NCBI GenBank assembly: GCA_020431825.1
Contig: JAGQHN010000025.1
Span: forward strand, 1 to 52,910
DNA from: Trueperaceae bacterium
GTDB lineage: Bacteria; Deinococcota; Deinococci; Deinococcales; Trueperaceae
DNA length: 52,910 bases
Direction of reading: 5' to 3'
Below are positions 40,361 to 47,246 of this stretch, one piece after another. Both the position numbers and the translations under genes were made by a program. How positions within the stretch are numbered: the stretch's first letter is position 1; the number at the start of each line of letters is the position of its first letter. A model generated the notes under the pieces. The model made no database searches and had not been told where the DNA came from. It saw only the letters and a program-made list of their open reading frames with translations.

Positions 40361-41275
40361 ATGCTAAAAGGTATATTACCCATTCTTTTTATGCCCTTTA
40401 CCCCTGACGGAGAACTTGACGAAAAAGGCCTGCGCCAAATTACTCAGTTTGAGCTGAGTGGCGGCGTAGATGGTATTGGCATAAATGGCTTTGCCACCGA
40501 GGCTTATAAACTAACCGATCAGGAGCGTGAGAGAGCTGTTGAGATTGTCGCTAAAGAAGTGGCTGGCGCGGTTCCTCTTATCATCGGAATAGCCCCCGGT
40601 AGTACCGAAGCAGCCATTAAGCAGGCCAGGCATTTTGCCAAGTACAGCCCTGCTGCACTCATGGTTTTGCCCCCCGCCACTATGGATAACGGTCATCAGG
40701 CACTTGTTGACCATTATGTACGGCTGGGTCAAGCCAGTGACACGCCGATCATGGTGCAGCAATCTCCGCATATTCCGCAGTATCGCCACTGTGGTCTGCC
40801 TGCCGAACAACTGGCAGAAATGGCGCAGCGTTCTGACGCCATTCAGTACTTCAAAATAGAAGGTCCTGGCGCACCAGAACGCATGGCAGCCCTTCATGCT
40901 CTTATTGGCGAGCTCGAGCTTGGTTTGTTTGGCGGCGGCGGTGGTATCACTTTTCCCGATGAACTCAAGGCAGGAGCCAGTGGTGTTATTCCAGGGGTAG
41001 GCTTTAATGAGGTCTTTATTGCTGCCTGGAAAGCCTATGGTGAAGGCAATCATGCCGAAGTCATGAATATTTTAACCAGGCATCAGCCTCTCGTTGACGC
41101 GGTGTCGGGCAAAGGTCATGAGTATTCACTTCATGCGCGCAAAGTACTTATGCAGCGCGCTGGCTACATTGACTCAGCCCATGTTCGCGGCCCTACAGTA
41201 GCGTTTACCGAACATGATGCCAATCACATTTTTGCTGTTGCTGACAGGTTTGACTTATGCATAGGTCAGAGCTAG
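40361..41275 (+). CDS. Dihydrodipicolinate synthase-family aldolase
   Basis: The 304-residue protein is a class I aldolase of the DapA/NanA group. The Schiff-base Lys165 is in YFKIEG, and the substrate loop GFATEAYKL keeps the second Thr and Glu of the GTTGE signature. The catalytic Tyr of DapA (Tyr133, YNVP) is replaced by Gln in MVQQSPH, so it is not a standard DapA and probably acts on a sugar-derived keto acid. It has a strong ribosome site (TGGAGG). The divergent zinc dehydrogenase and distant sugar-acid dehydratase suggest sugar or cyclitol catabolism. A membrane-protein gene follows after six bases. Confidence 0.85.
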   Translation: MLKGILPILFMPFTPDGELDEKGLRQITQFELSGGVDGIGINGFATEAYKLTDQERERAVEIVAKEVAGAVPLIIGIAPGSTEAAIKQARHFAKYSPAALMVLPPATMDNGHQALVDHYVRLGQASDTPIMVQQSPHIPQYRHCGLPAEQLAEMAQRSDAIQYFKIEGPGAPERMAALHALIGELELGLFGGGGGITFPDELKAGASGVIPGVGFNEVFIAAWKAYGEGNHAEVMNILTRHQPLVDAVSGKGHEYSLHARKVLMQRAGYIDSAHVRGPTVAFTEHDANHIFAVADRFDLCIGQS

Positions 41276-41281
41276 AACTAC

Positions 41282-41644
41282 ATGCTTATCGCTGCTGCAG
41301 TGCTCATTATCTTGATTGCGCTAGCCCATTCTTATCTGGGGGAAAAATACATCATCATGCGTTTACTGCGTTATAAGCACTTACCCAAACTCTTTGGCGA
41401 TGATAGTTTTACTCGCACTACCTTAAGGTTTGCCTGGCACTTAACCACTGTCGCCTGGTTTGGCTTTGCCTATTTGCTCATTGCAGTCACTGCCCAAGCT
41501 GAGCCCGGACAGAGCTTGCTTATAACTACGAGCTGGGTGTTTGCCTCGAGTGCCCTCTTATCTCTAATTTTCACCAGGGGCAGACATTTATCATGGATTG
41601 TCTTTAGCGCTATCGCTTTACTTTCCAGGCTGGCTTTAGCTTAA
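41282..41644 (+). CDS. Small four-helix membrane protein
   Basis: The 120-residue protein has four predicted membrane segments (about 2-18, 48-68, 78-96 and 102-118), separated by a basic cytosolic loop YIIMRLLRYKHLPKLFGDD. I cannot name a family, although small conserved membrane proteins of this plan occur widely. It has no ribosome site and begins six bases after the aldolase stop, so translation is probably coupled. Its stop overlaps the stop of the convergent rtcB gene by four bases. Confidence 0.72.
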   Translation: MLIAAAVLIILIALAHSYLGEKYIIMRLLRYKHLPKLFGDDSFTRTTLRFAWHLTTVAWFGFAYLLIAVTAQAEPGQSLLITTSWVFASSALLSLIFTRGRHLSWIVFSAIALLSRLALA

Positions 41645-42984
41645 TCCCCATCATCAGCCTGACCGCCCATAATCACTACCCTCGGCGTGAGTTTGGCAAT
41701 GCGCTTAATAAGAACGTCTTCCTGCAAGTCCATGACCATCTCAATATCTTTATAAGCCTGATAGGTTTCATCTGGACTCAGACCAAAGTGCAAGATGTCA
41801 GAGGTTTTCATATGTCTTTGAAAAGCCCCTTCATCGTGATCTTTTTTGGCCTGGGTACGTGACACCCAGCGACCGGCACCGTGGCTCGAGGAATGCAGGC
41901 TTGCCTCATTTCCCAAACCCCTTACCAGATAGGACGCTGTTCCGCTTGTTCCAGGGATGATGCCCAGTCTACCCACTTCGGCAGGCGTTGCCCCTTTACG
42001 GTGAATGACTTCGTCACCCTCGAGCCAGGCATAATTATGGCGATTCCAGACTGTTTCTTTAATTTGCAAACCCGCTGCACTAGCAAAGTGCTCATGAATC
42101 AGATCATGGTTGGCCTTGGCATAGTCGCCCATAAGCTCCATGCTTAACCAGTATTCTTTACCAGCATCTTCTTCAAGGGAAAGCCACTCATAGCCTTTGG
42201 GGATGCCTCTGGCGACATGCTTGGTATAGGTTTCAGCTCTTTTGACAAACAAGGTTGCCAGCTTATGCCCGGTGCCTCTACTACCACTATGGGTCATAAG
42301 GCAAACAGCAGTTTCTCCGGCCTTGTAATCACCAAAATCCTCGACAAATTCAACGGTCAGTAAATCGGCAAAGTGATTGCCACCCCCACTGCTGCCAAGT
42401 TGTATCATGGCTTTTTCGTGCAGATTTTTTAAGTCTCGAGTCTCACCCCAGCGAGGATCAAACTCAATATCATGCTCTCTTTTGCCGCTGGCAAAATCTG
42501 CCCCTAAACCAAACGAGGTTTCTGCGTAGAGGTGTTTGGCAAGGCTCTCCCTGTGCTTTTCAAACTCAGCCACCGAAAGATCCAGCAGACTTAGCTGCAC
42601 CATACAGGAAATGTCATAACCAACAAAAGACGGCGAAACGGCTCTCTCCAGACTGACCACGCCACCTATCGGCAAAGCGTAACCCACATGGGCATCGGGC
42701 ATGAGTGCCCCCCGTTTAGCAACAGGCAGTTTAAGAGCGTCATAAATTTGTCCCTCAGCCCCCTGGGGAATATGCTCACCAATAGTGCCAAAGATAGCGA
42801 GTGGCGCAGCTTTGGCATTTGGTCTTAAAAAACTACGGGGGTTAAAGGTTTCGCTGACATAGGCAAGGACCTCAGCCTCACTGGCCCCTGGATGTTGTTT
42901 CACCCATTTGCTTACGGCTTTGGCAATCTTAGGATAATTTGGGTGATCATGATAGTCGATCAGTAAGACATGTGTGTTCATCAT
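41641..42984 (-). CDS. rtcB: RNA ligase RtcB
   Basis: RtcB joins 2',3'-cyclic phosphate or 3'-phosphate RNA ends to 5'-OH ends using GTP and Mn2+, for RNA repair. The 447-residue sequence shows MPDAHVGYALPIGG, the Mn-binding Cys127 in GYDISCM, LGSSGGGNHFAD, HSGSRGTG and SSSHGAGRWVSR, which holds the His that becomes guanylylated. No archease gene is visible. A ribosome site (GAGGAA) precedes ATGATG. The 160-base leader is remarkable: a consensus promoter, two small frames that overlap each other and rtcB, and a terminator hairpin just before the start. Expression is probably controlled by attenuation. Confidence 0.95.
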   Translation of the reverse strand: MMNTHVLLIDYHDHPNYPKIAKAVSKWVKQHPGASEAEVLAYVSETFNPRSFLRPNAKAAPLAIFGTIGEHIPQGAEGQIYDALKLPVAKRGALMPDAHVGYALPIGGVVSLERAVSPSFVGYDISCMVQLSLLDLSVAEFEKHRESLAKHLYAETSFGLGADFASGKREHDIEFDPRWGETRDLKNLHEKAMIQLGSSGGGNHFADLLTVEFVEDFGDYKAGETAVCLMTHSGSRGTGHKLATLFVKRAETYTKHVARGIPKGYEWLSLEEDAGKEYWLSMELMGDYAKANHDLIHEHFASAAGLQIKETVWNRHNYAWLEGDEVIHRKGATPAEVGRLGIIPGTSGTASYLVRGLGNEASLHSSSHGAGRWVSRTQAKKDHDEGAFQRHMKTSDILHFGLSPDETYQAYKDIEMVMDLQEDVLIKRIAKLTPRVVIMGGQADDGD

Positions 42985-43055
42985 TTAGTTCCTCTACAAA
43001 ATAAAAAAGAAGGATGCCTTAACATCCTTCTGGAAAGTTGGTTTTTGCAACTCAT
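42981..43055 (-). CDS. Second leader frame upstream of rtcB, 24 codons
   Basis: The frame MSCKNQLSRRMLRHPSF... begins at an ATG that overlaps the stop of the first leader frame (TAATG) and ends with ATGA overlapping the rtcB start. It runs through the terminator hairpin, so ribosomes in this frame would prevent the hairpin from forming. It has no ribosome site of its own. The peptide composition is unremarkable; the double overlap and the terminator are the reason to list it. Confidence 0.35.
   Translation of the reverse strand: MSCKNQLSRRMLRHPSFLFCRGTK
43005..43031 (-). terminator. Intrinsic terminator in the rtcB leader
   Basis: On the minus strand a perfect 9-bp stem AGAAGGATG-CATCCTTCT with a six-base loop is followed by TTTTTATTTT. 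It ends about 20 bases before the rtcB start. No minus-strand gene lies upstream, so it acts only on the rtcB leader transcript. Confidence 0.85.
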
Positions 43056-43144
43056 TAGTTCACAAAAACGTCTGCCTCCAAAAGGGTTTTGGCGCTGGAA
43101 TCCAGATTGCGGACTATCCGCTTAAAGCAAAAAAAGCTACGCAT
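43055..43144 (-). CDS. Leaderless leader frame upstream of rtcB, 29 codons
   Basis: The ATG is seven bases after the -10 box of a consensus promoter, exactly where leaderless messages in this group begin. The peptide starts MRSFFCFKRIVRN, with three Phe and one Cys codon in codons 4-7. It ends at TAA, which overlaps the ATG of the next small frame. Several short stems lie in the frame (GCGGA-TAG-TCCGC; CCAAAA-CCC-TTTTGG). It may sense translation state, for example loss of tRNA, which RtcB repairs. This is inference; no homologue is known to me. Confidence 0.45.
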   Translation of the reverse strand: MRSFFCFKRIVRNLDSSAKTLLEADVFVN

Positions 43145-43151
43145 CGGCTAG

Positions 43152-43180
43152 AGAGTAGCAACCCTAAACACATCTGTCAA
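43152..43180 (-). promoter_or_regulatory. Promoter of the rtcB leader transcript
   Basis: On the minus strand TTGACA (43175-43180, perfect consensus) is 17 bases from TACTCT (43152-43157). The expected start site is at about 43145, next to the first leader ATG. Confidence 0.78.
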
Positions 43181-43224
43181 TACTGGAAATCTGGCGAAAA
43201 CTATGCCTCGAGGCATTCTTTAGA

Positions 43225-43230
43225 TAAACT
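43225..43230 (+). promoter_or_regulatory. Minus-10 box of the DJ-1/PfpI-like gene
   Basis: TAAACT is six bases before the GTG at 43237, again indicating a leaderless message. It is divergent from the rtcB leader promoter 45 bases away. Confidence 0.55.
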
Positions 43231-43236
43231 ATTCTC

Positions 43237-43824
43237 GTGAATATCGGCATTTTGTTGTTTCATGAGGTCAGTGAACTAGATGTGGTTGGACCTTTTTCAG
43301 TGCTAAATACTGCCCTGAGATTTTTGCCTGAGGACGATAAAACTCAGGTTTTTACCATTGCCAAATCACGCAATTCAGTGCAAACGTCTAATGAAATGAC
43401 CATAACCCCCCTTTACGCTTTTGCCAGCGCTCCTCCTTTAGATGTGCTGATTGTACCGGGGGGGAGAGGCATTGATAAGGCGCTCCGGGACAGAGCCATT
43501 GCCAGCTACCTACCCCTTGTCATACCCAAACTCAAACTGAGTGCCAGCATTTCCAGTGGGGCCTTGCTTCTAGGGCATTATGGTCTTTTGAGAGGAAAAA
43601 CAGTCACCACTCATCCGGAGGTCATGTCAAGGCTCGAGGATTACGAAATCTTGCGTGCCTCAAAAGATAGCGTGGTCTATGACGACAAAGTCTGGACGAG
43701 TAATGGCAGCGTAGCAGGCATTCAACTGGCTTTTGAACTGTGCAAAGGTCTCTTTGGCGACGGCATAACCGCAAAAGTTGCCGATGTACTGAATGTACAA
43801 ACACTGCAAGGCCAGCTTTTTTAG
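43237..43824 (+). CDS. DJ-1/PfpI-family protein lacking the usual nucleophile Cys
   Basis: The 195-residue protein has the class I glutamine amidotransferase-like fold of the isonitrile hydratase/ThiJ group. LLFHEVSELDVVGPFSVL at the start holds the acidic residue of the family, followed by LDVLIVPGGRGID and GKTVTTHPE. At the nucleophile elbow the family normally has C-T/S-G; here it reads SISSGALLLG, so Ser106 stands in place of Cys. The protein is either inactive, acts as a binding protein or uses Ser. It starts with GTG after a leaderless-type promoter and is divergent from rtcB. Confidence 0.8.
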   Translation: MNIGILLFHEVSELDVVGPFSVLNTALRFLPEDDKTQVFTIAKSRNSVQTSNEMTITPLYAFASAPPLDVLIVPGGRGIDKALRDRAIASYLPLVIPKLKLSASISSGALLLGHYGLLRGKTVTTHPEVMSRLEDYEILRASKDSVVYDDKVWTSNGSVAGIQLAFELCKGLFGDGITAKVADVLNVQTLQGQLF

Positions 43825-43939
43825 CGCTTTTTTCTCCATTACAATTCTTCAGAGATGTAGCAATATTTAGTACTTCAACCCTCCTAGAGTCTTTTTAAGC
43901 TTATTATTTAGCGCCATTTTGTCAAAACAAACAGGGTGG

Positions 43940-43959
43940 ATTCCAGCCTTCGCTGGAAT
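43940..43959. repeat. REP-like palindrome
   Basis: ATTCCAGC-CTTC-GCTGGAAT is a perfect 8-bp stem with a four-base loop, set in GGTGGATTCCAG...GGAATGACGAATGA. Sequences of this form are common as dispersed palindromes in many bacterial genomes. Only one copy is in this window. The rest of the 244-base gap between 43825 and 44069 shows no gene. Confidence 0.6.
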
Positions 43960-44057
43960 GACGAATGAAAAAGCAACCTTATTGTCACGGCCAACATTGA
44001 ATTGACTTTTTGGGGGTAATCTGGCAATGACTTACCTTTGTCACTAGTTATTGGCGT

Positions 44058-44063
44058 TAGGCT
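44058..44063 (+). promoter_or_regulatory. Minus-10 box of the helicase gene
   Basis: TAGGCT is six bases before the GTG at 44070, suggesting a leaderless transcript. No clear -35 box is seen. Confidence 0.42.
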
Positions 44064-44069
44064 AGGTTT

Positions 44070-46337
44070 GTGGCAAGTCCCGAAGCGCTAAGTTTTCATG
44101 CAAACTACAGCAGTTGGCTAAAAAGTTTGGAAGGCTACGATGAGCAAATAGCCGCTTTTAGCTTTTTTCCGCCAAGGGCAAGTGCTGACAGGGTGAGGTA
44201 TGAAGGCAAGTTTCAATCCCTGCTAGAACACTTTAATATCAGTCCCTATAAGCACCAGGCAGAAGCTCTAATGATGACAGAAATGGGCCATCATGTGGTT
44301 GTAGCTACGCCAACGGCATCGGGAAAATCTTTAACTTATCAGATACCAACACTTTACGCTTTAAGTAGTGATAAAACAGCGCTTTACCTCTTCCCTACTA
44401 AAGCACTCGCCCACGATCAATTAGACAAATTAAAGGCCATGGCAAAGAGACTCGAGCTAGAGGCTAGAGTGGCTACCTACGACGGCGACACCCCAACAAC
44501 CGAGCGCAACCGCATTCGCGAAGGCGCAGGCTGTATTTTGACCAATCCAGACATGCTGCACTACGGCATCTTGCCCTATCATGAAAAATGGGCCGGGTTT
44601 CTGGCAAGGCTCGAGTACCTGGTCATAGATGAAATGCACGCTTACCGTGGTGTTATGGGCACCCATGTTGCCAATATCCTAAGGCGACTTTTACGTCTCG
44701 CCTGGCACTACGGTGCCCAGCCTAAAGTCATCGCAGCCAGCGCTACCATTGCTAATGCCAGCGAACACGCCTTTAACCTGACAGGCTTAGAAACGCTGGC
44801 CATCAGTGAAGATGCTGGCCCCAGAGCCGCAAGAGAACTCGTGTTCTGGCAACCCCCGCTAATTAGTGAAAACGGCGAAGGGCGGCGGCGCAGTGCCAAC
44901 ACCGAGGCGGCGTGGCTGGCAGGTCACTTTGTTAAAGCAGGTCTAAAAAGCATCTTTTTTTGTAACTCGCGTAAATCTGCCGAACTTTTAAAACGGTACA
45001 GCCTGAACTATCTTGACGGTGATGAAGCGAACCATCTGCAAAGCTACCGGGCAGGCTACACCAGCGAAGATCGGCGCCTTATCGAGCAAGGCTTTAAAAA
45101 AGGCAATATAACCGTACTGACCGCTACCAGTGCCCTCGAGCTTGGGGTAGACATAGGTGGGGTGGATGCCGTTGTGCTGGTAGGCTACCCTGGCTCGATG
45201 ACCTCACTCTGGCAACGGGCAGGTCGTGCCGGACGGGGCGGCAGCCGAGCCCTCACTCTCATGATCGCAGGTGATGACCCTCTTGATGAATATTACTTGA
45301 GTCACCCGGATTTAATCACCGAAGGCAAAGTAGAAAAGGCGATTGCTGACGCCTTTAATACTGAAATCCATCCTTTACATGTGGCCTGTGCTGCGGCAGA
45401 AAAACCCATTGCCGAATCTGAGGGTTATGTGGCAAAGTGGCTCGAGCCCTCCCCGAACTCAAAACTGGTTAAGCGCAAAGACAAGTGGTTTTATCTGGGC
45501 AAATATCCGCACAAACAGGTCAATGTGCGCGGCACGGGCGGCAAACGCATCATTCTAAAAGACGGCTTTGGCACAACAGTTGGCATCAGCGATTTTGAAA
45601 CGGCCCTGCGTGAACTGCACACAGGCGCGGTTTATTTGAGTCAGGGTGAAACTTTTCTGGTTGCCAAGCTTGACTTAGGGGCAGGCGTAGCAACCCTGGT
45701 ACCCCATATCGAGGACTACTATACTCAAACGCGGTCGGTCACCGAAATTGAAATTATTGAAAGCGAATTTCAGCTTTATGGTGTGACGATTGGCAGAGTG
45801 CGGGTATCGACCGAGTACACCAGCTATGTCAAAAAACGCTATTTCCGCGAGACCATTTTAGACGAGCGCTTGCTTGACTTACCTCAGGTAGCCTACAGCA
45901 CCCAGGCCCTCTGGTTTGATGTCTCTGAGGTTAAATTTAGCGTGCCACCCCAGGACTTAGCCAGTGCCATGCATGCCCTCGAGCACACTCTTATTGGCCT
46001 GCTTCCGGCCTTTGTTCTCTGTGAGCGTGCCGATGTCGGCGGGGTATCTTATCCGATTTACCCGGCAACCGGGCAACCGCTCATTTTTATCTATGACGGC
46101 TATCCGGGTGGTGTTGGTTACAGTCGGGCAGGGACAACGGTTTTTTTAGACTGGCTAAAGGCTGCCTATGAGCTTTTAAGTGAGTGCCCCTGTAAATCTG
46201 GCTGTCCGCGCTGCACGCTGTCGCCCAAATGCGGCAACGGTAATCAGTATCTTGATAAGCATGCGGCAAAGACCCTCGCCCATGAATTGCTGACTTATTT
46301 GACTCGAGTTTATGGCAAAGAACGAAACCTCAATTAG
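44070..46337 (+). CDS. DEAD/DEAH-box helicase of the MrfA/YprA family
   Basis: The 755-residue protein is a superfamily 2 helicase with a C-terminal zinc domain. Motif I is ATPTASGKSLTYQ, motif II is the unusual DEMHAYRG in place of DEAH, motif III is ASATIANA, and motif VI is QRAGRAGRGG. A DUF1998/MZB-type region follows, ending in four cysteines, CPCKSGCPRCTLSPKC. Bacillus MrfA uses this layout to repair mitomycin C lesions independently of UvrA. The partner nuclease MrfB is not recognised next to it. The start is GTG after a leaderless-type -10 box, and the stop overlaps the convergent gene by four bases. Confidence 0.9.
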   Translation: MASPEALSFHANYSSWLKSLEGYDEQIAAFSFFPPRASADRVRYEGKFQSLLEHFNISPYKHQAEALMMTEMGHHVVVATPTASGKSLTYQIPTLYALSSDKTALYLFPTKALAHDQLDKLKAMAKRLELEARVATYDGDTPTTERNRIREGAGCILTNPDMLHYGILPYHEKWAGFLARLEYLVIDEMHAYRGVMGTHVANILRRLLRLAWHYGAQPKVIAASATIANASEHAFNLTGLETLAISEDAGPRAARELVFWQPPLISENGEGRRRSANTEAAWLAGHFVKAGLKSIFFCNSRKSAELLKRYSLNYLDGDEANHLQSYRAGYTSEDRRLIEQGFKKGNITVLTATSALELGVDIGGVDAVVLVGYPGSMTSLWQRAGRAGRGGSRALTLMIAGDDPLDEYYLSHPDLITEGKVEKAIADAFNTEIHPLHVACAAAEKPIAESEGYVAKWLEPSPNSKLVKRKDKWFYLGKYPHKQVNVRGTGGKRIILKDGFGTTVGISDFETALRELHTGAVYLSQGETFLVAKLDLGAGVATLVPHIEDYYTQTRSVTEIEIIESEFQLYGVTIGRVRVSTEYTSYVKKRYFRETILDERLLDLPQVAYSTQALWFDVSEVKFSVPPQDLASAMHALEHTLIGLLPAFVLCERADVGGVSYPIYPATGQPLIFIYDGYPGGVGYSRAGTTVFLDWLKAAYELLSECPCKSGCPRCTLSPKCGNGNQYLDKHAAKTLAHELLTYLTRVYGKERNLN

Positions 46338-46729
46338 CTATGCGTTACCCCTAAGCGTTTAAGCAATTCCTCAATTGGTTTATCACTGATACGCCGTGTT
46401 TCGCAGGCTTCAGTATTTTTGCACAGTGAAACATAAAAAAAGTGCCGACCTTTTGAACCGGCAACCTCAGCACGATAAAGTTGCAAATAGTAGCGATTGC
46501 CGCTGTGCTGACAAAAATCACAGCAAAGGGTGGTACTGGCATTTCCTGAGGGCTGAACAGGGCTTAAGCTTATAAGATCTTGCCCTTTACTGTTAGCAAT
46601 GATGATTTGACCATCATGATTTTTAAGGTCATAAGCGCTTGAAACAGGAATAAGCTGCTCCCGAGTTGCAGGAAAAAACTCGAGTACGATTTCCCTTGCG
46701 CTATAGGTCTGCTGTGGTTCGTCACTCAC
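46334..46729 (-). CDS. FBP/FusB-like treble-clef zinc protein
   Basis: The 131-residue protein has a C-terminal treble-clef zinc finger CCDFCQHSG...GRHFFYVSLCKNTEAC, like the elongation factor G-binding FBP/FusB domain, which helps release EF-G from ribosomes. The N-terminal 60 residues are a small alpha/beta region. I place the start at GTG 46729, nine bases after AGGAG; the longer TTG frame directly abuts that site. Members are common in actinobacteria and Deinococcota. A role in translation or fusidic acid tolerance is possible but unproved. Its stop overlaps the helicase stop. Confidence 0.65.
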   Translation of the reverse strand: MSDEPQQTYSAREIVLEFFPATREQLIPVSSAYDLKNHDGQIIIANSKGQDLISLSPVQPSGNASTTLCCDFCQHSGNRYYLQLYRAEVAGSKGRHFFYVSLCKNTEACETRRISDKPIEELLKRLGVTHS

Positions 46730-47029
46730 CGTAGTCAACTCCTTTAAAGCATCCTTAAACTGACGGTTGCTGCTTTGGTAGCCAGGGACAAACGAAATGA
46801 GATGACACTACGTTTTATAACCCTCTCTACCTAAAACCTAGTAACCCGTCTTAAATCAGTATAACGCCTCAACGTTTTTCAACAAGGTGATTTCATGCTG
46901 CATGCTACGCTTAAAAGCCCGTCTTCAAACAGCTTATTTTGCTATACAAATTCTTACTTTGCTCTGACACATATAAAAAATCAGACAGTTTCCTCCTTTA
47001 GCTAAAGCCTTTATGAAGAAATGCATGGA
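46730..47029. other. Intergenic region upstream of the pilus operon, first part
   Basis: I see no gene I can support firmly. A 36-codon plus-strand frame (46895-47005, starting MLHATLKSPS) has AAGGTG five bases before its ATG, but its Ser-rich composition looks random, so I leave it as a possibility only. The region is A/T-rich with no clear promoter pair. Confidence 0.35.
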
Positions 47030-47165
47030 GGCTAAAAAAAGGCCCTGCTACCTTAACGATTGACTCTGTACACCAACCCTTACCGGAGTCTAAGTACTTC
47101 CTTTGTGGTTGTTTAGCAGGGCGATGCGGCCCCCTCAGCTCAGGCTCGAGGGGGTTTTATTTGTT
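47030..47165 (+). ncRNA. Candidate structured RNA ahead of the pilus operon
   Basis: A 9-bp stem GCCCTGCTA (47042-47050) with TAGCAGGGC (47114-47122) closes about 60 bases. Inside are GACTC/GAGTC (47062-47066 with 47086-47090) and CAACC/GGTTG (47074-47078 with 47107-47111), so the core could form a multi-stem or pseudoknot fold. An intrinsic terminator follows at 47130. I cannot match it to SRP RNA, 6S RNA or any riboswitch I know. On the minus strand the closing stem is followed by seven T, so transcription from that strand is also possible. Either it is a leader controlling the pilus genes or a separate small RNA. Confidence 0.4.
47130..47162 (+). terminator. Intrinsic terminator before the pilus operon
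   Basis: CCCCCTC (47130-47136) pairs with GAGGGGG (47148-47154) and is followed by TTTTATTT. It lies about 85 bases before the first pilus-operon start and after the candidate structured RNA. Confidence 0.82.
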
Positions 47166-47246
47166 GTGAGATTTATGTAAGACCTTTTGCGCTACAACTA
47201 GACTGGTTAGCTCTGTTTCCTTGGCCTTTGCTACGAAAGGAACTTC

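Noticed and set aside
40511-41053. 180-codon minus-strand frame within the DapA-like gene
   Set aside because: It is antisense to a well-supported aldolase and has no recognisable motif or ribosome site.
43040-43160. Y RNA-like or tRNA-like RNA upstream of rtcB
   Set aside because: Y RNAs are often found near rtcB, but I could not fold a tRNA-like arm or find the GUUCGAAUC loop; the mini-frame reading fits better.
47030-47165. Signal recognition particle RNA or c-di-GMP riboswitch
   Set aside because: The conserved SRP tetraloop region and the known c-di-GMP riboswitch sequence blocks are absent.
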